DNA of 38,254 bases from Oscillospiraceae bacterium (GTDB taxonomy: Bacteria > Bacillota > Clostridia > Oscillospirales > Ruminococcaceae). The notes beneath the pieces were generated by a model. That model was not told where the DNA came from. It was given only the letters and a program-made list of their open reading frames with translations, and ran no database searches. The DNA lies in NCBI GenBank assembly GCA_022508925.1, contig JAFLUF010000005.1, positions 1 to 38,254 on the forward strand, read 5' to 3'. Shown one piece after another: positions 30,490 to 38,254 of the stretch. The translations under genes and the position numbers were made by a program. Positions within the stretch are counted from its first letter, which is position 1; every line of letters begins with the position of its first letter.

Positions 30490-30876
30490 TTATATCAGAA
30501 ACAGCATAAGTCCCGCCATAAATACCGCAAACACGGACATGATTATGTTTGCCGCCGCGCTTGTCCGAGGGTCCTTGTCGTCCTCTTCGATATGCTTAAG
30601 CCATACCGCGTTTGCCGCGGCGTTTATTACGGCAACCGCAACGGCGCTCCAAAGCCCCGCCTTTATCCCGAACGCGAGCCATATTTCCCCGACTATACCC
30701 ATCGCGAAAAATATCACGCCGACAGTTGTCAGCTCATAAGGCGAATAAATGCCGCGGGGATTATAGAATACCGCGTCTTCGTTTTTCCAATCCCATATTC
30801 CCTTGTGCTTTAACACCTGCGATATGACTATCATAGTCACCCCGACAAGCAGCAATACCAAGAAAATGATGTTCAT
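30490..30876 (-). CDS. Small integral membrane protein between ffh and rpsP
   Basis: The 128-residue protein has about four hydrophobic segments (near residues 2-20, 48-68, 73-93 and 107-128). A polar loop after the first carries '[19 protein letters not shown]'. I do not recognise a family. GAGGAACGGCATAT precedes the ATG. It lies 29 bases after ffh and 64 bases before rpsP on the same strand, so it is expressed with translation and secretion genes. The link may be only positional. Confidence 0.8.
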   Translation of the reverse strand: MNIIFLVLLLVGVTMIVISQVLKHKGIWDWKNEDAVFYNPRGIYSPYELTTVGVIFFAMGIVGEIWLAFGIKAGLWSAVAVAVINAAANAVWLKHIEEDDKDPRTSAAANIIMSVFAVFMAGLMLFLI

Positions 30877-30905
30877 ATATGCCGTTCCTCAATACCCTTT
30901 AAGCC

Positions 30906-32261
30906 TTACATTCCCGGGAATCCGCCCATACCGCCCATGGGGAAGCGGGGCAAGCGTTTCTTTTTGCCCTTTCCGGTAAAGCCCATCTGCTTCATTACCT
31001 TCTGCATCTGCTCAAACTGTCTCAAAAGCTGGTTTACCTCTTCTACCGACGTACCCGAGCCCGCGGCGATCCTGCGCTTTCTCTTAGCGTCAATGATGGA
31101 GGGCTTTTCGCGTTCGCGCTTGGTCATTGAGGAAATAATGGCCTTTGTATGCGGCATTTTCTTTTCGTCAATGTCCTCGTCCTTCACCTTTCCCGCAACG
31201 CCCGGTATCATATTGAGCAGACTTTTTATGTTGCCCATTTTTTCTATCTGCTCAAACTGAGCGTACAGGTCGTTTAAGTCAAACTTGTTTTCCTCAAGCT
31301 TTTTTACGGTCTTCGCGGCTTCTTTTTCGTCAAACGCCGTCTTCGCCTTGTCGATAAGCGTAAGCACGTCGCCCATTCCGAGAATACGCGACGCCATTCT
31401 GTCGGGATAAAACGGCTCGATGTCCTCGGGCTTTTCGCCTATTCCCGCAAACTTTATCGGCTTTCCCGTAATAGCAAGCACCGTAAGCGCCGCACCGCCT
31501 CTTGTGTCGCCGTCGAGCTTTGTCAATACAACGCCCGTTATGTCGAGCGCCTCGTTAAAGCTTTCCGCAACGTTTACCGCGTCCTGACCCGTCATCGAGT
31601 CGACAACAAGCAGGATTTCGTTGGGGCTTGTTTTTTCCTTTATGTTTTTAAGCTCGTCCATAAGCGTTTCGTCTATGTGCAGACGACCCGCCGTATCGAG
31701 CAGAACGGTGTCAAATCCCTGGTCTTTCGCGTACTTAATTCCGTGCTCGGCTATCTCAACGGGGTTTCCCTGACCTTCCTCGAAAACGCGCGCGCCGACC
31801 TTTTCTCCGACGATCTTAAGCTGTTCGATAGCCGCGGGGCGGTAAACGTCGCACGCGACCAAAAGCGGTCTGCGGTTCTGTCCCTCAAGCCACTTTGCGA
31901 GCTTTGCGCAGTGGGTGGTCTTACCCGCTCCCTGAAGTCCGCACATCATAATAACGCACGGCGGCTTTGACGGGAAATCGAGCTTTGCGGTAGACGTGCC
32001 CATAAGCTCGATAAGCTCGCCATGGACAATGTCGATGACCTGCTGCGCGGGCGTAAGGCTTTCCATAACCTGCGCGCCGAGCGCCTTTTCGCTTACCTTG
32101 TTTACAAAATCCCTCGCGACTTTAAAGCTTACGTCCGCGTCCAAAAGCGCCATTCTTACCTCGCGCATCGCGTCCTTTATATCCTTTTCGGTGAGCTTTC
32201 CGTGGTTTTTAAGCTTTCCGAAAACGTTATTAAGCTTTTGCGAAAGTCCCTCAAAAGCCAT
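30906..32261 (-). CDS. ffh: Signal recognition particle protein Ffh
   Basis: Ffh is the GTPase of the signal recognition particle, binding 4.5S RNA and nascent signal sequences and docking on FtsY. The 451 residues show the N-domain helices, the G domain ('GLQGAGKTTHCAKLA', 'DTAGRLHIDE', 'TKLDGDTRGG') and a Met-rich M domain ending in 'MGGMGGFPGM'. The ORF track starts at 32372, but those 37 extra residues overlap the ylxM gene in another frame. ATG 32261 ('MAFEGLSQKL') has AGAGGTG upstream. ylxM precedes it by 31 bases. Confidence 0.98.
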   Translation of the reverse strand: MAFEGLSQKLNNVFGKLKNHGKLTEKDIKDAMREVRMALLDADVSFKVARDFVNKVSEKALGAQVMESLTPAQQVIDIVHGELIELMGTSTAKLDFPSKPPCVIMMCGLQGAGKTTHCAKLAKWLEGQNRRPLLVACDVYRPAAIEQLKIVGEKVGARVFEEGQGNPVEIAEHGIKYAKDQGFDTVLLDTAGRLHIDETLMDELKNIKEKTSPNEILLVVDSMTGQDAVNVAESFNEALDITGVVLTKLDGDTRGGAALTVLAITGKPIKFAGIGEKPEDIEPFYPDRMASRILGMGDVLTLIDKAKTAFDEKEAAKTVKKLEENKFDLNDLYAQFEQIEKMGNIKSLLNMIPGVAGKVKDEDIDEKKMPHTKAIISSMTKREREKPSIIDAKRKRRIAAGSGTSVEEVNQLLRQFEQMQKVMKQMGFTGKGKKKRLPRFPMGGMGGFPGM

Positions 32262-32292
32262 TGCACTCACCTCTTGTCTGCAGTTTGTCGGC

Positions 32293-32640
32293 TCACATCG
32301 CCTCTTCGATCTCCGAAAAAATCTCCAGAAGCTCGGACACTTGTTCGTTATTCTCGCCTGAACTCTCGGCAATCGCGCTTACGACTGTTCTCGCCCGTTT
32401 GATCTTCTCCGAAACGAGCTTAAGCCGCCTCGCGTTTCCGAGAGCGTCCTCAAGCTCCCTCAGCCGCTTTTCGCCCTTTTTCCGCGCGTCGTTTGCGGCG
32501 GGGCGTGAGATACCGCCCATCTCCTCGGCGATCTCGGACAGCGACAGGTCGGAATTGTATTTCAAGTCAACCGCCTCTCGCTGATTTTTAGAGAGCAATT
32601 CTCCGTAAATATCCAGCAGAAGCGCATAATTTTCGTCCAT
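32293..32640 (-). CDS. ylxM: YlxM-family helix-turn-helix protein
   Basis: The 115-residue protein has a sigma-70 region 4-like helix-turn-helix (about residues 18-65; 'KNQREAVDLKYNSDLSLSEIAEEMGGISRPA'). The UPF0122/YlxM family is nearly always found before ffh and is thought to affect SRP assembly or expression. The remaining helical tail is poorly conserved. It is the first gene of the unit and has a consensus promoter 44 bases upstream. Confidence 0.92.
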   Translation of the reverse strand: MDENYALLLDIYGELLSKNQREAVDLKYNSDLSLSEIAEEMGGISRPAANDARKKGEKRLRELEDALGNARRLKLVSEKIKRARTVVSAIAESSGENNEQVSELLEIFSEIEEAM

Positions 32641-32683
32641 AAGTTACCCTGTATCATAAAAATGCTTTACACCGACAAAAGCT

Positions 32684-32712
32684 ATTATAACAAATAAAAT
32701 CCGATTTGTCAA
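32684..32712 (-). promoter_or_regulatory. Promoter of the ylxM-ffh-rpsP-khpA unit
   Basis: -35 TTGACA (32707-32712), 17-bp spacer, -10 TATAAT (32684-32689), minus strand. AAATCCCC precedes the -35, as in the pyr promoter. Confidence 0.88.
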
Positions 32713-32750
32713 GGGGATTTATGAAATTTCCCAAAATTTTAAAAAACCGC

Positions 32751-32779
32751 TTTTCAAACCGCTTATAATGTGGTATAAT
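32751..32779 (+). promoter_or_regulatory. Extended -10 promoter for the 213-residue protein, lepA and hemW
   Basis: TGGTATAAT at 32771-32779 is an extended -10 box about 32 bases before ATG 32811. The -35 is weak (TTTTCA). Two direct copies of AAACCGCTT (32744-32752 and 32756-32764) surround the -35 and might be a protein-binding site. A second TATAAT lies at 32764-32769. Confidence 0.65.
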
Positions 32780-32810
32780 TCAAATGTATTTACTTAAAGA
32801 AAGGTTATTT

Positions 32811-33425
32811 ATGTCAAAATTAAAGGAAATTTTCTTAAAGCTATTGCCGATGCTGATAGTTCTCGTGTCAACGGGGCTTTTCATGTTCGCGATAAAATTG
32901 GTTATCGGCATTTTCTACGACCCGAAGGACACGGTCTACGAAAAGACATACGGCGGCGAAAAATTTGTCGTTGTACAGTGTTATCAGAATCCGTCGAGCC
33001 ACTATTACGTGCTTTCGGGTGATTTTTCGTACAACGCCGACAATTACAAAAACGTAGCGTCCGAACACGACAGGGCGCATATGAAGGACAGCCCCATCGC
33101 TATTTTCACGCTTAACGAAACGCCGCTCGACATGGAAAAAACGACCGTGAAAACGCTTTTTGAGGGAAACGGACTTATCGCGCTACAGTTCGGGGAATTC
33201 GTTATTTACAAGCTCGAGGGAGAATACGGCGTGTTCGCGCCGCTGAGAGATTATAAGGAAAGCGCGACCAAGCGCAAAAACGATCTGTATGTGGTAAGAC
33301 AGCTTTTAAAGGAAGAACGCTATAAAAATTTCGACCTGCCGGCTTGGGAGACCGAAGAGGATTTTCTGAATGATCTCGAGAAAATAGAATGGCATCTCGA
33401 CGCGGAATACGCCGAAGATAATTAA
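32811..33425 (+). CDS. Membrane-anchored protein of unknown function upstream of lepA
   Basis: ATG 32811 follows AAAGAAAGG; the ORF track's 32784 start lies too close to the -10 box. The 204-residue protein has one N-terminal transmembrane helix (about residues 11-34) and a soluble domain rich in Tyr, Asp and Lys ('KFVVVQCYQNPSSHYYVLSG'), probably outside the cell. There is no lipobox and no recognised family. lepA follows 14 bases later, with its AAGGAG overlapping this gene's stop codon, so the genes form one unit. Confidence 0.82.
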   Translation: MSKLKEIFLKLLPMLIVLVSTGLFMFAIKLVIGIFYDPKDTVYEKTYGGEKFVVVQCYQNPSSHYYVLSGDFSYNADNYKNVASEHDRAHMKDSPIAIFTLNETPLDMEKTTVKTLFEGNGLIALQFGEFVIYKLEGEYGVFAPLRDYKESATKRKNDLYVVRQLLKEERYKNFDLPAWETEEDFLNDLEKIEWHLDAEYAEDN

Positions 33426-33439
33426 GGAGAACGTAAATA

Positions 33440-35251
33440 ATGAGCGAGTATCTTGATAAAATACGAAACTTCTGCATAATTGCGCATATCGACCACGGAA
33501 AATCCACGCTTGCCGACCGTATCTTAGAGCAGACCGAAACGGTGGCTTTAAGGGATATGGAAGAGCAATTGCTCGACAATATGGACATCGAGCGCGAGCG
33601 CGGAATTACCATAAAAGCGCGCGCGGTGCGTCTGAAATATCACGCGGACGACGGGGAGGACTATATCTTCAACCTCATCGACACTCCCGGTCATGTTGAC
33701 TTCAACTACGAGGTGTCGCGCTCGCTGGTCGCCTGCGAGGGGGCTGTGCTTATCGTTGACGCGTCGCAGGGAATAGAGGCGCAGACGCTCGCCAACACCT
33801 ATCTTGCCGTGGAAAACGACCTCGAAGTAGTACCCGTCGTAAATAAGATCGACCTCCCCTCCGCTCACCCCGAGGAGGTAAAGCGCGAGATAGAGGACGT
33901 TATCGGGATAGAAGCGATGGACTCTCCCGAGATCTCCGCGAAAATGGGAATAAATATCCACGCGGTCATGGAGGAAATAGTAAAGAAAATTCCCGCGCCC
34001 AAGGGCGACACCGAAGCGCCGCTGAAAGCGCTTATCTTCGACAGCTATTACGACAGCTACAAGGGCGTCATCGTCTACGTCCGCGTAAAAGAGGGCTGTG
34101 TAAAGCCGGGAGATAAGATCAGAATGATGGCGTCGGGCGCTGAGTTTACCGTAGTCGAAACGGGATATATGGGAGCCACCGAGCTTGTTCCCGCAAGCGG
34201 GCTTAAGGCAGGAGAGGTAGGCTATATTTCCGCTTCTATAAAATCCATTGGCGACACAAAGGTGGGAGATACCGTTACAAACGCGAACAATCCCGCCGCC
34301 GAGGCTCTCCCGGGCTACCGCGAGGTAAGCCCCATGGTATTCAGCGGAATTTACCCCGCCGACGGCGCTAAATACGGCGATCTTCGCGAGGCGCTCGAAA
34401 AGCTCCAGCTCAACGACGCGTCGCTGTCGTATGAACCCGAAAGCTCCATTGCGCTCGGCTTTGGCTTTCGCTGCGGATTTTTGGGACTTCTGCACATGGA
34501 TATAATTCAGGAGCGAATTGAACGCGAATATAATCTCGACATAATCACCACAGCGCCGTCTGTTGTGTACAAGATAGAAATGACGGACGGCTCGACCGTG
34601 ATGATAGACAACCCCACCAACTACCCCGACACAACGCTCATTGCCAAGAGCTATGAGCCTGTGGTAAACGCGCACGTTTATTCTCCGTCTGATTATGTCG
34701 GTTCTATCATGGAGCTTTGTCAGAACAGACGCGGCGTTTTCAAGGACATGAAATATATCGACGAAAAACGCGTGGACTTACACTACGAGCTTCCGCTGAA
34801 TGAAATAGTATACGACTTTTTCGACGTGCTTAAATCACGCACGCGCGGCTACGCAAGCTATGATTATGAGATGAAGGGCTTTGCGCCGTCAAAGCTTGTA
34901 AAGCTGGATATTATGCTAAACGGCGAGGTTATAGACGCGCTTTCGTTTATTATCCACGCCGACAGCGCCTACGAGCGCGCCCGCAGAATGGCAGAAAAAC
35001 TGAAGGAGCATATCCCGCGCCAGCTTTTCGAGGTGCCGATACAAGCGTGCATAGGCGGAAAGATAATCGCGCGCGAAACGATAAAGGCGCTCAGAAAAGA
35101 CGTTCTGGCAAAGTGCTACGGCGGCGATATAACACGAAAGAAAAAGCTGCTTGAAAAGCAGAAAGAGGGCAAAAAGCGTATGCGCCAATTCGGCACGGTA
35201 GAGGTCCCGCAGGAGGCGTTTATGGCAGTCTTAAAGCTTGAGGACGACTGA
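33440..35251 (+). CDS. lepA: Elongation factor 4 (LepA GTPase)
   Basis: LepA is a ribosome-bound GTPase thought to aid 30S biogenesis and back-translocation under stress. The 603 residues show G1 '[10 protein letters not shown]' (about 15-24), '[10 protein letters not shown]', '[12 protein letters not shown]', 'NKIDLP', domains II and III, and the LepA-specific C-terminal domain ('[43 protein letters not shown]'). hemW starts on the last base of its stop codon. Confidence 0.99.
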   Translation: MSEYLDKIRNFCIIAHIDHGKSTLADRILEQTETVALRDMEEQLLDNMDIERERGITIKARAVRLKYHADDGEDYIFNLIDTPGHVDFNYEVSRSLVACEGAVLIVDASQGIEAQTLANTYLAVENDLEVVPVVNKIDLPSAHPEEVKREIEDVIGIEAMDSPEISAKMGINIHAVMEEIVKKIPAPKGDTEAPLKALIFDSYYDSYKGVIVYVRVKEGCVKPGDKIRMMASGAEFTVVETGYMGATELVPASGLKAGEVGYISASIKSIGDTKVGDTVTNANNPAAEALPGYREVSPMVFSGIYPADGAKYGDLREALEKLQLNDASLSYEPESSIALGFGFRCGFLGLLHMDIIQERIEREYNLDIITTAPSVVYKIEMTDGSTVMIDNPTNYPDTTLIAKSYEPVVNAHVYSPSDYVGSIMELCQNRRGVFKDMKYIDEKRVDLHYELPLNEIVYDFFDVLKSRTRGYASYDYEMKGFAPSKLVKLDIMLNGEVIDALSFIIHADSAYERARRMAEKLKEHIPRQLFEVPIQACIGGKIIARETIKALRKDVLAKCYGGDITRKKKLLEKQKEGKKRMRQFGTVEVPQEAFMAVLKLEDD

Positions 35252-36309
35252 TGCGCGGGCTTTATATACACGTTCCGTTCTGCGCGAAAAAATGCCCTTA
35301 CTGTGATTTCTATTCGCTTCCGATCTCAGTGCAAAAAGCCGGGGAATACAAAAACGCGGTCATTCGGAATTTGTCGAAGTACAGCAAAGAACAATTTGAT
35401 ACAGTCTATTTCGGCGGAGGAACTCCCGCGCTTATCTACGATAAGATCAAAGAAATTCTCGGCGCGGTAAATTTCACAGAAAACGCGGAAATTACTGTAG
35501 AATGCAACCCCGAAAGCGCGGACGAAACCGTTCTGCGCGAGCTGAAAAACGCGGGAGCAAACCGCCTTTCGTTCGGTGTTCAGTCGCTTGACGAGAGCGA
35601 GCTTTCCGCTCTCGGAAGAACGCATTCCGCGCAAAACGCAATAGACGTTATCTTGCTTGCTAATTCGCTCGGCTTTGAAAACATCTCGGCGGATATAATG
35701 CTCGGCGTTCCGAATCAGACGCTTGATTCTCTCGAAAAAACGATAGAAGAGCTTTGCGGTTTGCCGATAACGCACGTTTCGGCGTATATTCTGAAAATAG
35801 AACAGAACACGGTTTTCGGGAGAAAAACGGACGAAATTGAGTTACCGGACGAGGACTTGCAGTCCGAACTTTATCTGCGCGCGGCCGAACTGCTTGAAAG
35901 CCGCGGATTTACGCAGTATGAGATAAGCAACTTCGCGAAAGCGGGCTTTGAAAGCAGGCATAATCTGAAATATTGGCGCGCGGAGGAATACGTCGGCATA
36001 GGTCCGTCGGCGCATTCATATCACAACGGAAAACGCTTCGCGGTTTCGAGAAATCTCGCGAAATTCCTTGAAGATAATTTTCAGCATGAAGAAATTACCG
36101 ACGAATCTCCCGACAAAGACGAGGAAAAAATCTTGCTGGGGTTAAGGCTTTGCGAAGGTCTTGAACTTTCGGAGAAGTTGTCGGAGAAAATAAAAAGGCG
36201 GTTGGTTTTAATTCCGCGGGAATATTACAAGCTGAGCGACAACAGGCTTTCGCTCACCCCGCACGGGTTTCTTGTTTCAAACGAGATAATAGCGACATTG
36301 TTAAAATAA
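35251..36309 (+). CDS. hemW: HemW-family radical SAM protein
   Basis: HemW resembles coproporphyrinogen III dehydrogenase HemN but acts as a haem chaperone in studied bacteria. The 352 residues show the radical SAM motif CAKKCPYC (C11, C15, C18), 'YFGGGTPALI', 'ECNPES', 'LSFGVQSLDE' and 'GVPNQT'. HemN carries an additional cysteine right after this motif (CxxxCxxCxC); here the motif continues with D-F, matching HemW. The gene overlaps lepA by one base (TGATG), the common lepA-hemW pair of Firmicutes. Confidence 0.95.
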   Translation: MRGLYIHVPFCAKKCPYCDFYSLPISVQKAGEYKNAVIRNLSKYSKEQFDTVYFGGGTPALIYDKIKEILGAVNFTENAEITVECNPESADETVLRELKNAGANRLSFGVQSLDESELSALGRTHSAQNAIDVILLANSLGFENISADIMLGVPNQTLDSLEKTIEELCGLPITHVSAYILKIEQNTVFGRKTDEIELPDEDLQSELYLRAAELLESRGFTQYEISNFAKAGFESRHNLKYWRAEEYVGIGPSAHSYHNGKRFAVSRNLAKFLEDNFQHEEITDESPDKDEEKILLGLRLCEGLELSEKLSEKIKRRLVLIPREYYKLSDNRLSLTPHGFLVSNEIIATLLK

Positions 36310-36337
36310 AAACCCTTTGGTTTTCCAAAGGGTTTTA
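36310..36337. terminator. Bidirectional terminator between hemW and dgkA
   Basis: AACCCTTTGG-TTTT-CCAAAGGGTT has A-rich sequence on the left and TTATTTTT on the right, so it works for both converging genes. It overlaps the last codon of dgkA. Confidence 0.88.
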
Positions 36338-36787
36338 TTTTTCCTTTCTTCTCGGAAATATCACAAATATAGCCATCAGCACAAGTACTGCCGCAAGTAT
36401 CACGATACGCAAAGGCTCGGAGAAAAAATTTAAAATTTCCGAAAACTTTTCTTCTCTCCAGAACAAGCTCACTCCGACAGCGACGGCGAAAACCGAAATT
36501 ATAAGCGAGCCGCCCGCCGCGCAGTCCTTGCATTTTCGGATAAGCTCGTCCTTTTCGCCGCAGACCTTGTCCGCAAGCCGCTCGACGCTTGTGTTTACCG
36601 CTTCGATGCTTAAAACCGCGCCGACGGTCAGAAACATCACCGCCCATTCCGCCGCGGATAATTCATAAAACCTCGCCGCGAAGAAGATCACAAGCGCGCC
36701 TATGCAGAGCATTATTTTGAAATTTCTGCCCTTTGCCGCTTCAACAATTCCTCTTGCGGCGCAGTAAAAGCTCCTGAAAAATCTCAT
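36335..36787 (-). CDS. dgkA: Undecaprenol/diacylglycerol kinase (DgkA family)
   Basis: A small integral membrane kinase; Gram-positive members phosphorylate undecaprenol to recycle the wall lipid carrier. The 150 residues carry the family block 'EAVNTSVERLADKVCGEKDELIRKCKDCAAGGSLI' with the catalytic glutamate and metal site. There are three core membrane helices plus a fourth at the C-terminus ('IVILAAVLVLMAIFVIF') that extends beyond the usual length of about 125. ATG overlaps the ybeY stop by 4 bases (ATGA). phoH-ybeY-dgkA is a conserved order. Confidence 0.95.
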   Translation of the reverse strand: MRFFRSFYCAARGIVEAAKGRNFKIMLCIGALVIFFAARFYELSAAEWAVMFLTVGAVLSIEAVNTSVERLADKVCGEKDELIRKCKDCAAGGSLIISVFAVAVGVSLFWREEKFSEILNFFSEPLRIVILAAVLVLMAIFVIFPRRKEK

Positions 36788-37254
36788 CTTGTTATCCCCA
36801 ATTTTTCGAGGACCCTCTCCTGTTTTTCAAACATTTCCGTTTCTTCCTCGGGAGTTTCATGGTCATACCCGAGCAGATGAAACAGTGAATGGGTTATCAG
36901 AAACGCGACCTCGCGCTTAAGCGAATGCCCGTATTCCTCGCTCTGCGAAACGGCTTTTTCAAGCGAGATGACGATATCCCCAAGCAATATCGCGTCGTTA
37001 TCGCAGTTTACCTCAAAGCCGTTTTCATCGCCAAGCGGAAAGGAAAGCACGTCGGTTTCGCAGTCGATATCGCGGTGTATTCTGTTTAATTCGCGTATAC
37101 TTTCATTATCGACAAACGTCACCGAAACCTCCGCGTCGTCCTCTATTTCCTCTTCAACAAGAGCCTCCCTCGCGCAGGCTTCGATAAGCTCTTCGGCTGA
37201 AAAATCGAGCGTGATCTTATCTTGCTCGTCGCTGAGATCAATGTAGATTTTCAT
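36784..37254 (-). CDS. ybeY: Endoribonuclease YbeY
   Basis: YbeY is a zinc-dependent RNase needed for 16S rRNA 3'-end maturation and ribosome quality control. The 156 residues carry the metal motif HSLFHLLGYDH (H122, H126, H132) and 'DVLSFPLG'. It follows phoH by 32 bases and overlaps dgkA by 4. Confidence 0.97.
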   Translation of the reverse strand: MKIYIDLSDEQDKITLDFSAEELIEACAREALVEEEIEDDAEVSVTFVDNESIRELNRIHRDIDCETDVLSFPLGDENGFEVNCDNDAILLGDIVISLEKAVSQSEEYGHSLKREVAFLITHSLFHLLGYDHETPEEETEMFEKQERVLEKLGITR

Positions 37255-37286
37255 AAACGCTCCTTAACGGTTGTTCTTTTCTTGCG

Positions 37287-38254
37287 CTATCTTTTTCTCC
37301 TATCGCGCCTGACGCTATTATAAATAACTTCCGAATGCTCCGCATACGCTCTTACGATATCCTGAACCAGCCTGTGACGCACAACGTCCTTTTCGGTAAA
37401 TAAATTCTGACCTATATCCTCTACGTTCTTCAGTATTTTCAGCGCCTCTACAAGTCCCGATTTTTTAGCCTCGGGCAAATCGATCTGGGTTACGTCTCCC
37501 GTTATTACCATTTTGGAATTGAACCCAAGGCGCGTCAAAAACATCTTCATCTGCTCGCGGGTGGTGTTCTGCGCCTCGTCGAGAATGATAAAGCTATCGT
37601 CGAGAGTTCTTCCGCGCATATACGCCAAAGGCGCGACCTCAATAACCCCGCGCTCGTGAAGCTTCGCGAAGCTCTCCTGCCCGAGCATCTCAAAAAGCCC
37701 GTCGTAAAGAGGTCTTAAATACGGGTCGACCTTGTTCTGCAGGTCTCCCGGAAGAAATCCGAGCTTTTCTCCCGCCTCTACCGCGGGGCGCGTAAGGATT
37801 ATCCGCTGGACTTGCTTTTGTTTGAGCGCGCTCACCGCAAGCGCCACCGCAAGATAGGTCTTTCCCGTGCCCGCGGGACCCACTCCGAAAGTAATGGTGT
37901 TTTTGCGGATAAGGTCGCAGTATTTCTTCTGCCCGACGGTTTTCGGCTTTATTGGCTTTCCCGCGTATGAAACGCACACGCAGTCTCCCGATACCGCCGC
38001 TATTTCTTCTTCGTTTCCTTCGTTTACCATTGCGATAGCATACCTCACCTGCTGTTCTTCGATGGCTTCTCCGCGCGCGAAATAACCGCACAGCGTTTTT
38101 ACCGCCTTTTCGGCTTTCGCGACGGATAGCTCGTTTTCGCCCGTTATCTTCACCTCGTCGCCGCGCGAAAATATTTTAACCGAAAACGCCCTTTGTATAA
38201 GGTTTATATTTTTGTCAAAGTCTCCGAAAACCGCGCTTATCTGCTCCGCGCCGT
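37287..38254 (-). CDS. phoH: PhoH-family ATPase (PhoH-like, YbeZ type), 5' end beyond the window
   Basis: The ORF track begins at GTG 38153, but the frame stays open to the right edge. The extra 33 residues ('AVFGDFDKNINLIQRAFSVKIFSRGDEVKITG') match the N-terminal part of the family, so the true start lies beyond 38254. The protein shows a KH-like N-terminal region, Walker A 'GPAGTGKTYLA', 'LTRPAVEAGEKLGFLPGD' and Walker B 'FIILDEAQNTT'. It is a predicted RNA-linked ATPase, usually co-expressed with YbeY as here. Confidence 0.96.
   Translation of the reverse strand, partial: GAEQISAVFGDFDKNINLIQRAFSVKIFSRGDEVKITGENELSVAKAEKAVKTLCGYFARGEAIEEQQVRYAIAMVNEGNEEEIAAVSGDCVCVSYAGKPIKPKTVGQKKYCDLIRKNTITFGVGPAGTGKTYLAVALAVSALKQKQVQRIILTRPAVEAGEKLGFLPGDLQNKVDPYLRPLYDGLFEMLGQESFAKLHERGVIEVAPLAYMRGRTLDDSFIILDEAQNTTREQMKMFLTRLGFNSKMVITGDVTQIDLPEAKKSGLVEALKILKNVEDIGQNLFTEKDVVRHRLVQDIVRAYAEHSEVIYNSVRRDRRKR

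Noticed and set aside
32262-32372. 37-residue N-terminal extension of Ffh
   Set aside because: It overlaps ylxM out of frame, and the standard Ffh start MAFEGLSQ has its own ribosome binding site.
33548-34675. 375-residue minus-strand ORF opposite lepA
   Set aside because: Antisense shadow of lepA caused by G+C-biased codon positions; low-complexity Val/Tyr/His composition and no recognisable domain.

Overview
The window looks like chromosomal core sequence from an anaerobic Firmicute of the class Clostridia, most likely an Oscillospiraceae/Ruminococcaceae-type gut bacterium. The grounds are the ylxM-ffh-rpsP-khpA, phoH-ybeY-dgkA and lepA-hemW neighbourhoods, a very long 2-hydroxyacyl-CoA dehydratase activase-like protein, a PyrK/PyrD-B type dihydroorotate dehydrogenase, TTGACA-17-TATAAT promoters and NPDTG-type surface proteins. 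No phage, transposase, CRISPR array or rRNA was seen. Most genes lie on the minus strand.

Layout. 1-54 is the 5' part of a tRNA-Val (UAC) gene that runs off the left edge. 286-492 is a small DUF378 membrane protein. 541-6563 is a minus-strand run: ahcY, a DUF4303-like protein, a P-loop kinase-like protein, a response regulator and histidine kinase, a purine nucleoside phosphorylase, a 42-residue membrane peptide absent from the ORF track, and nadA. 6607-6990 is a divergent, cytoplasmic Cu/Zn-SOD-like protein without the zinc loop. 7056-17340 is a pyrimidine operon, in transcription order pyrC-pyrF-carA-carB-(membrane protein)-pyrK-pyrD-tcdA-(unknown). It has a strong promoter and an attenuator-like leader with a possible 15-residue leader peptide. 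pyrB, pyrE and pyrR are not in the window.

17.6-21.8 kb is a cell-surface island: two lipoproteins (one with a von Willebrand A domain) and two small proteins with C-terminal NVDTG/NPDTG sorting-like signals, with folA among them. 21.9-29.5 kb is pcrA, an SPFH/prohibitin-like protein and the 1427-residue activase-like protein, apparently one transcription unit. 29.7-32.6 kb is ylxM-ffh-(membrane protein)-rpsP-khpA. 32.8-36.3 kb is a plus-strand unit: a membrane-anchored unknown, lepA and hemW. 36.3-38.25 kb is phoH (cut by the right edge)-ybeY-dgkA.

The most interesting non-coding signal is a two-copy structured element of about 110-120 bp (18935-19054 and 29509-29617). Its copies differ by compensatory changes in a stem, and each contains two mutually exclusive hairpins. 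One copy lies in the predicted 5' UTR of the activase-like gene. Also notable are two families of 7-bp tandem repeats; one occurs twice as opposed arrays flanking a terminator. All functional calls come from reading the sequence and from memory of the families; no search was run.
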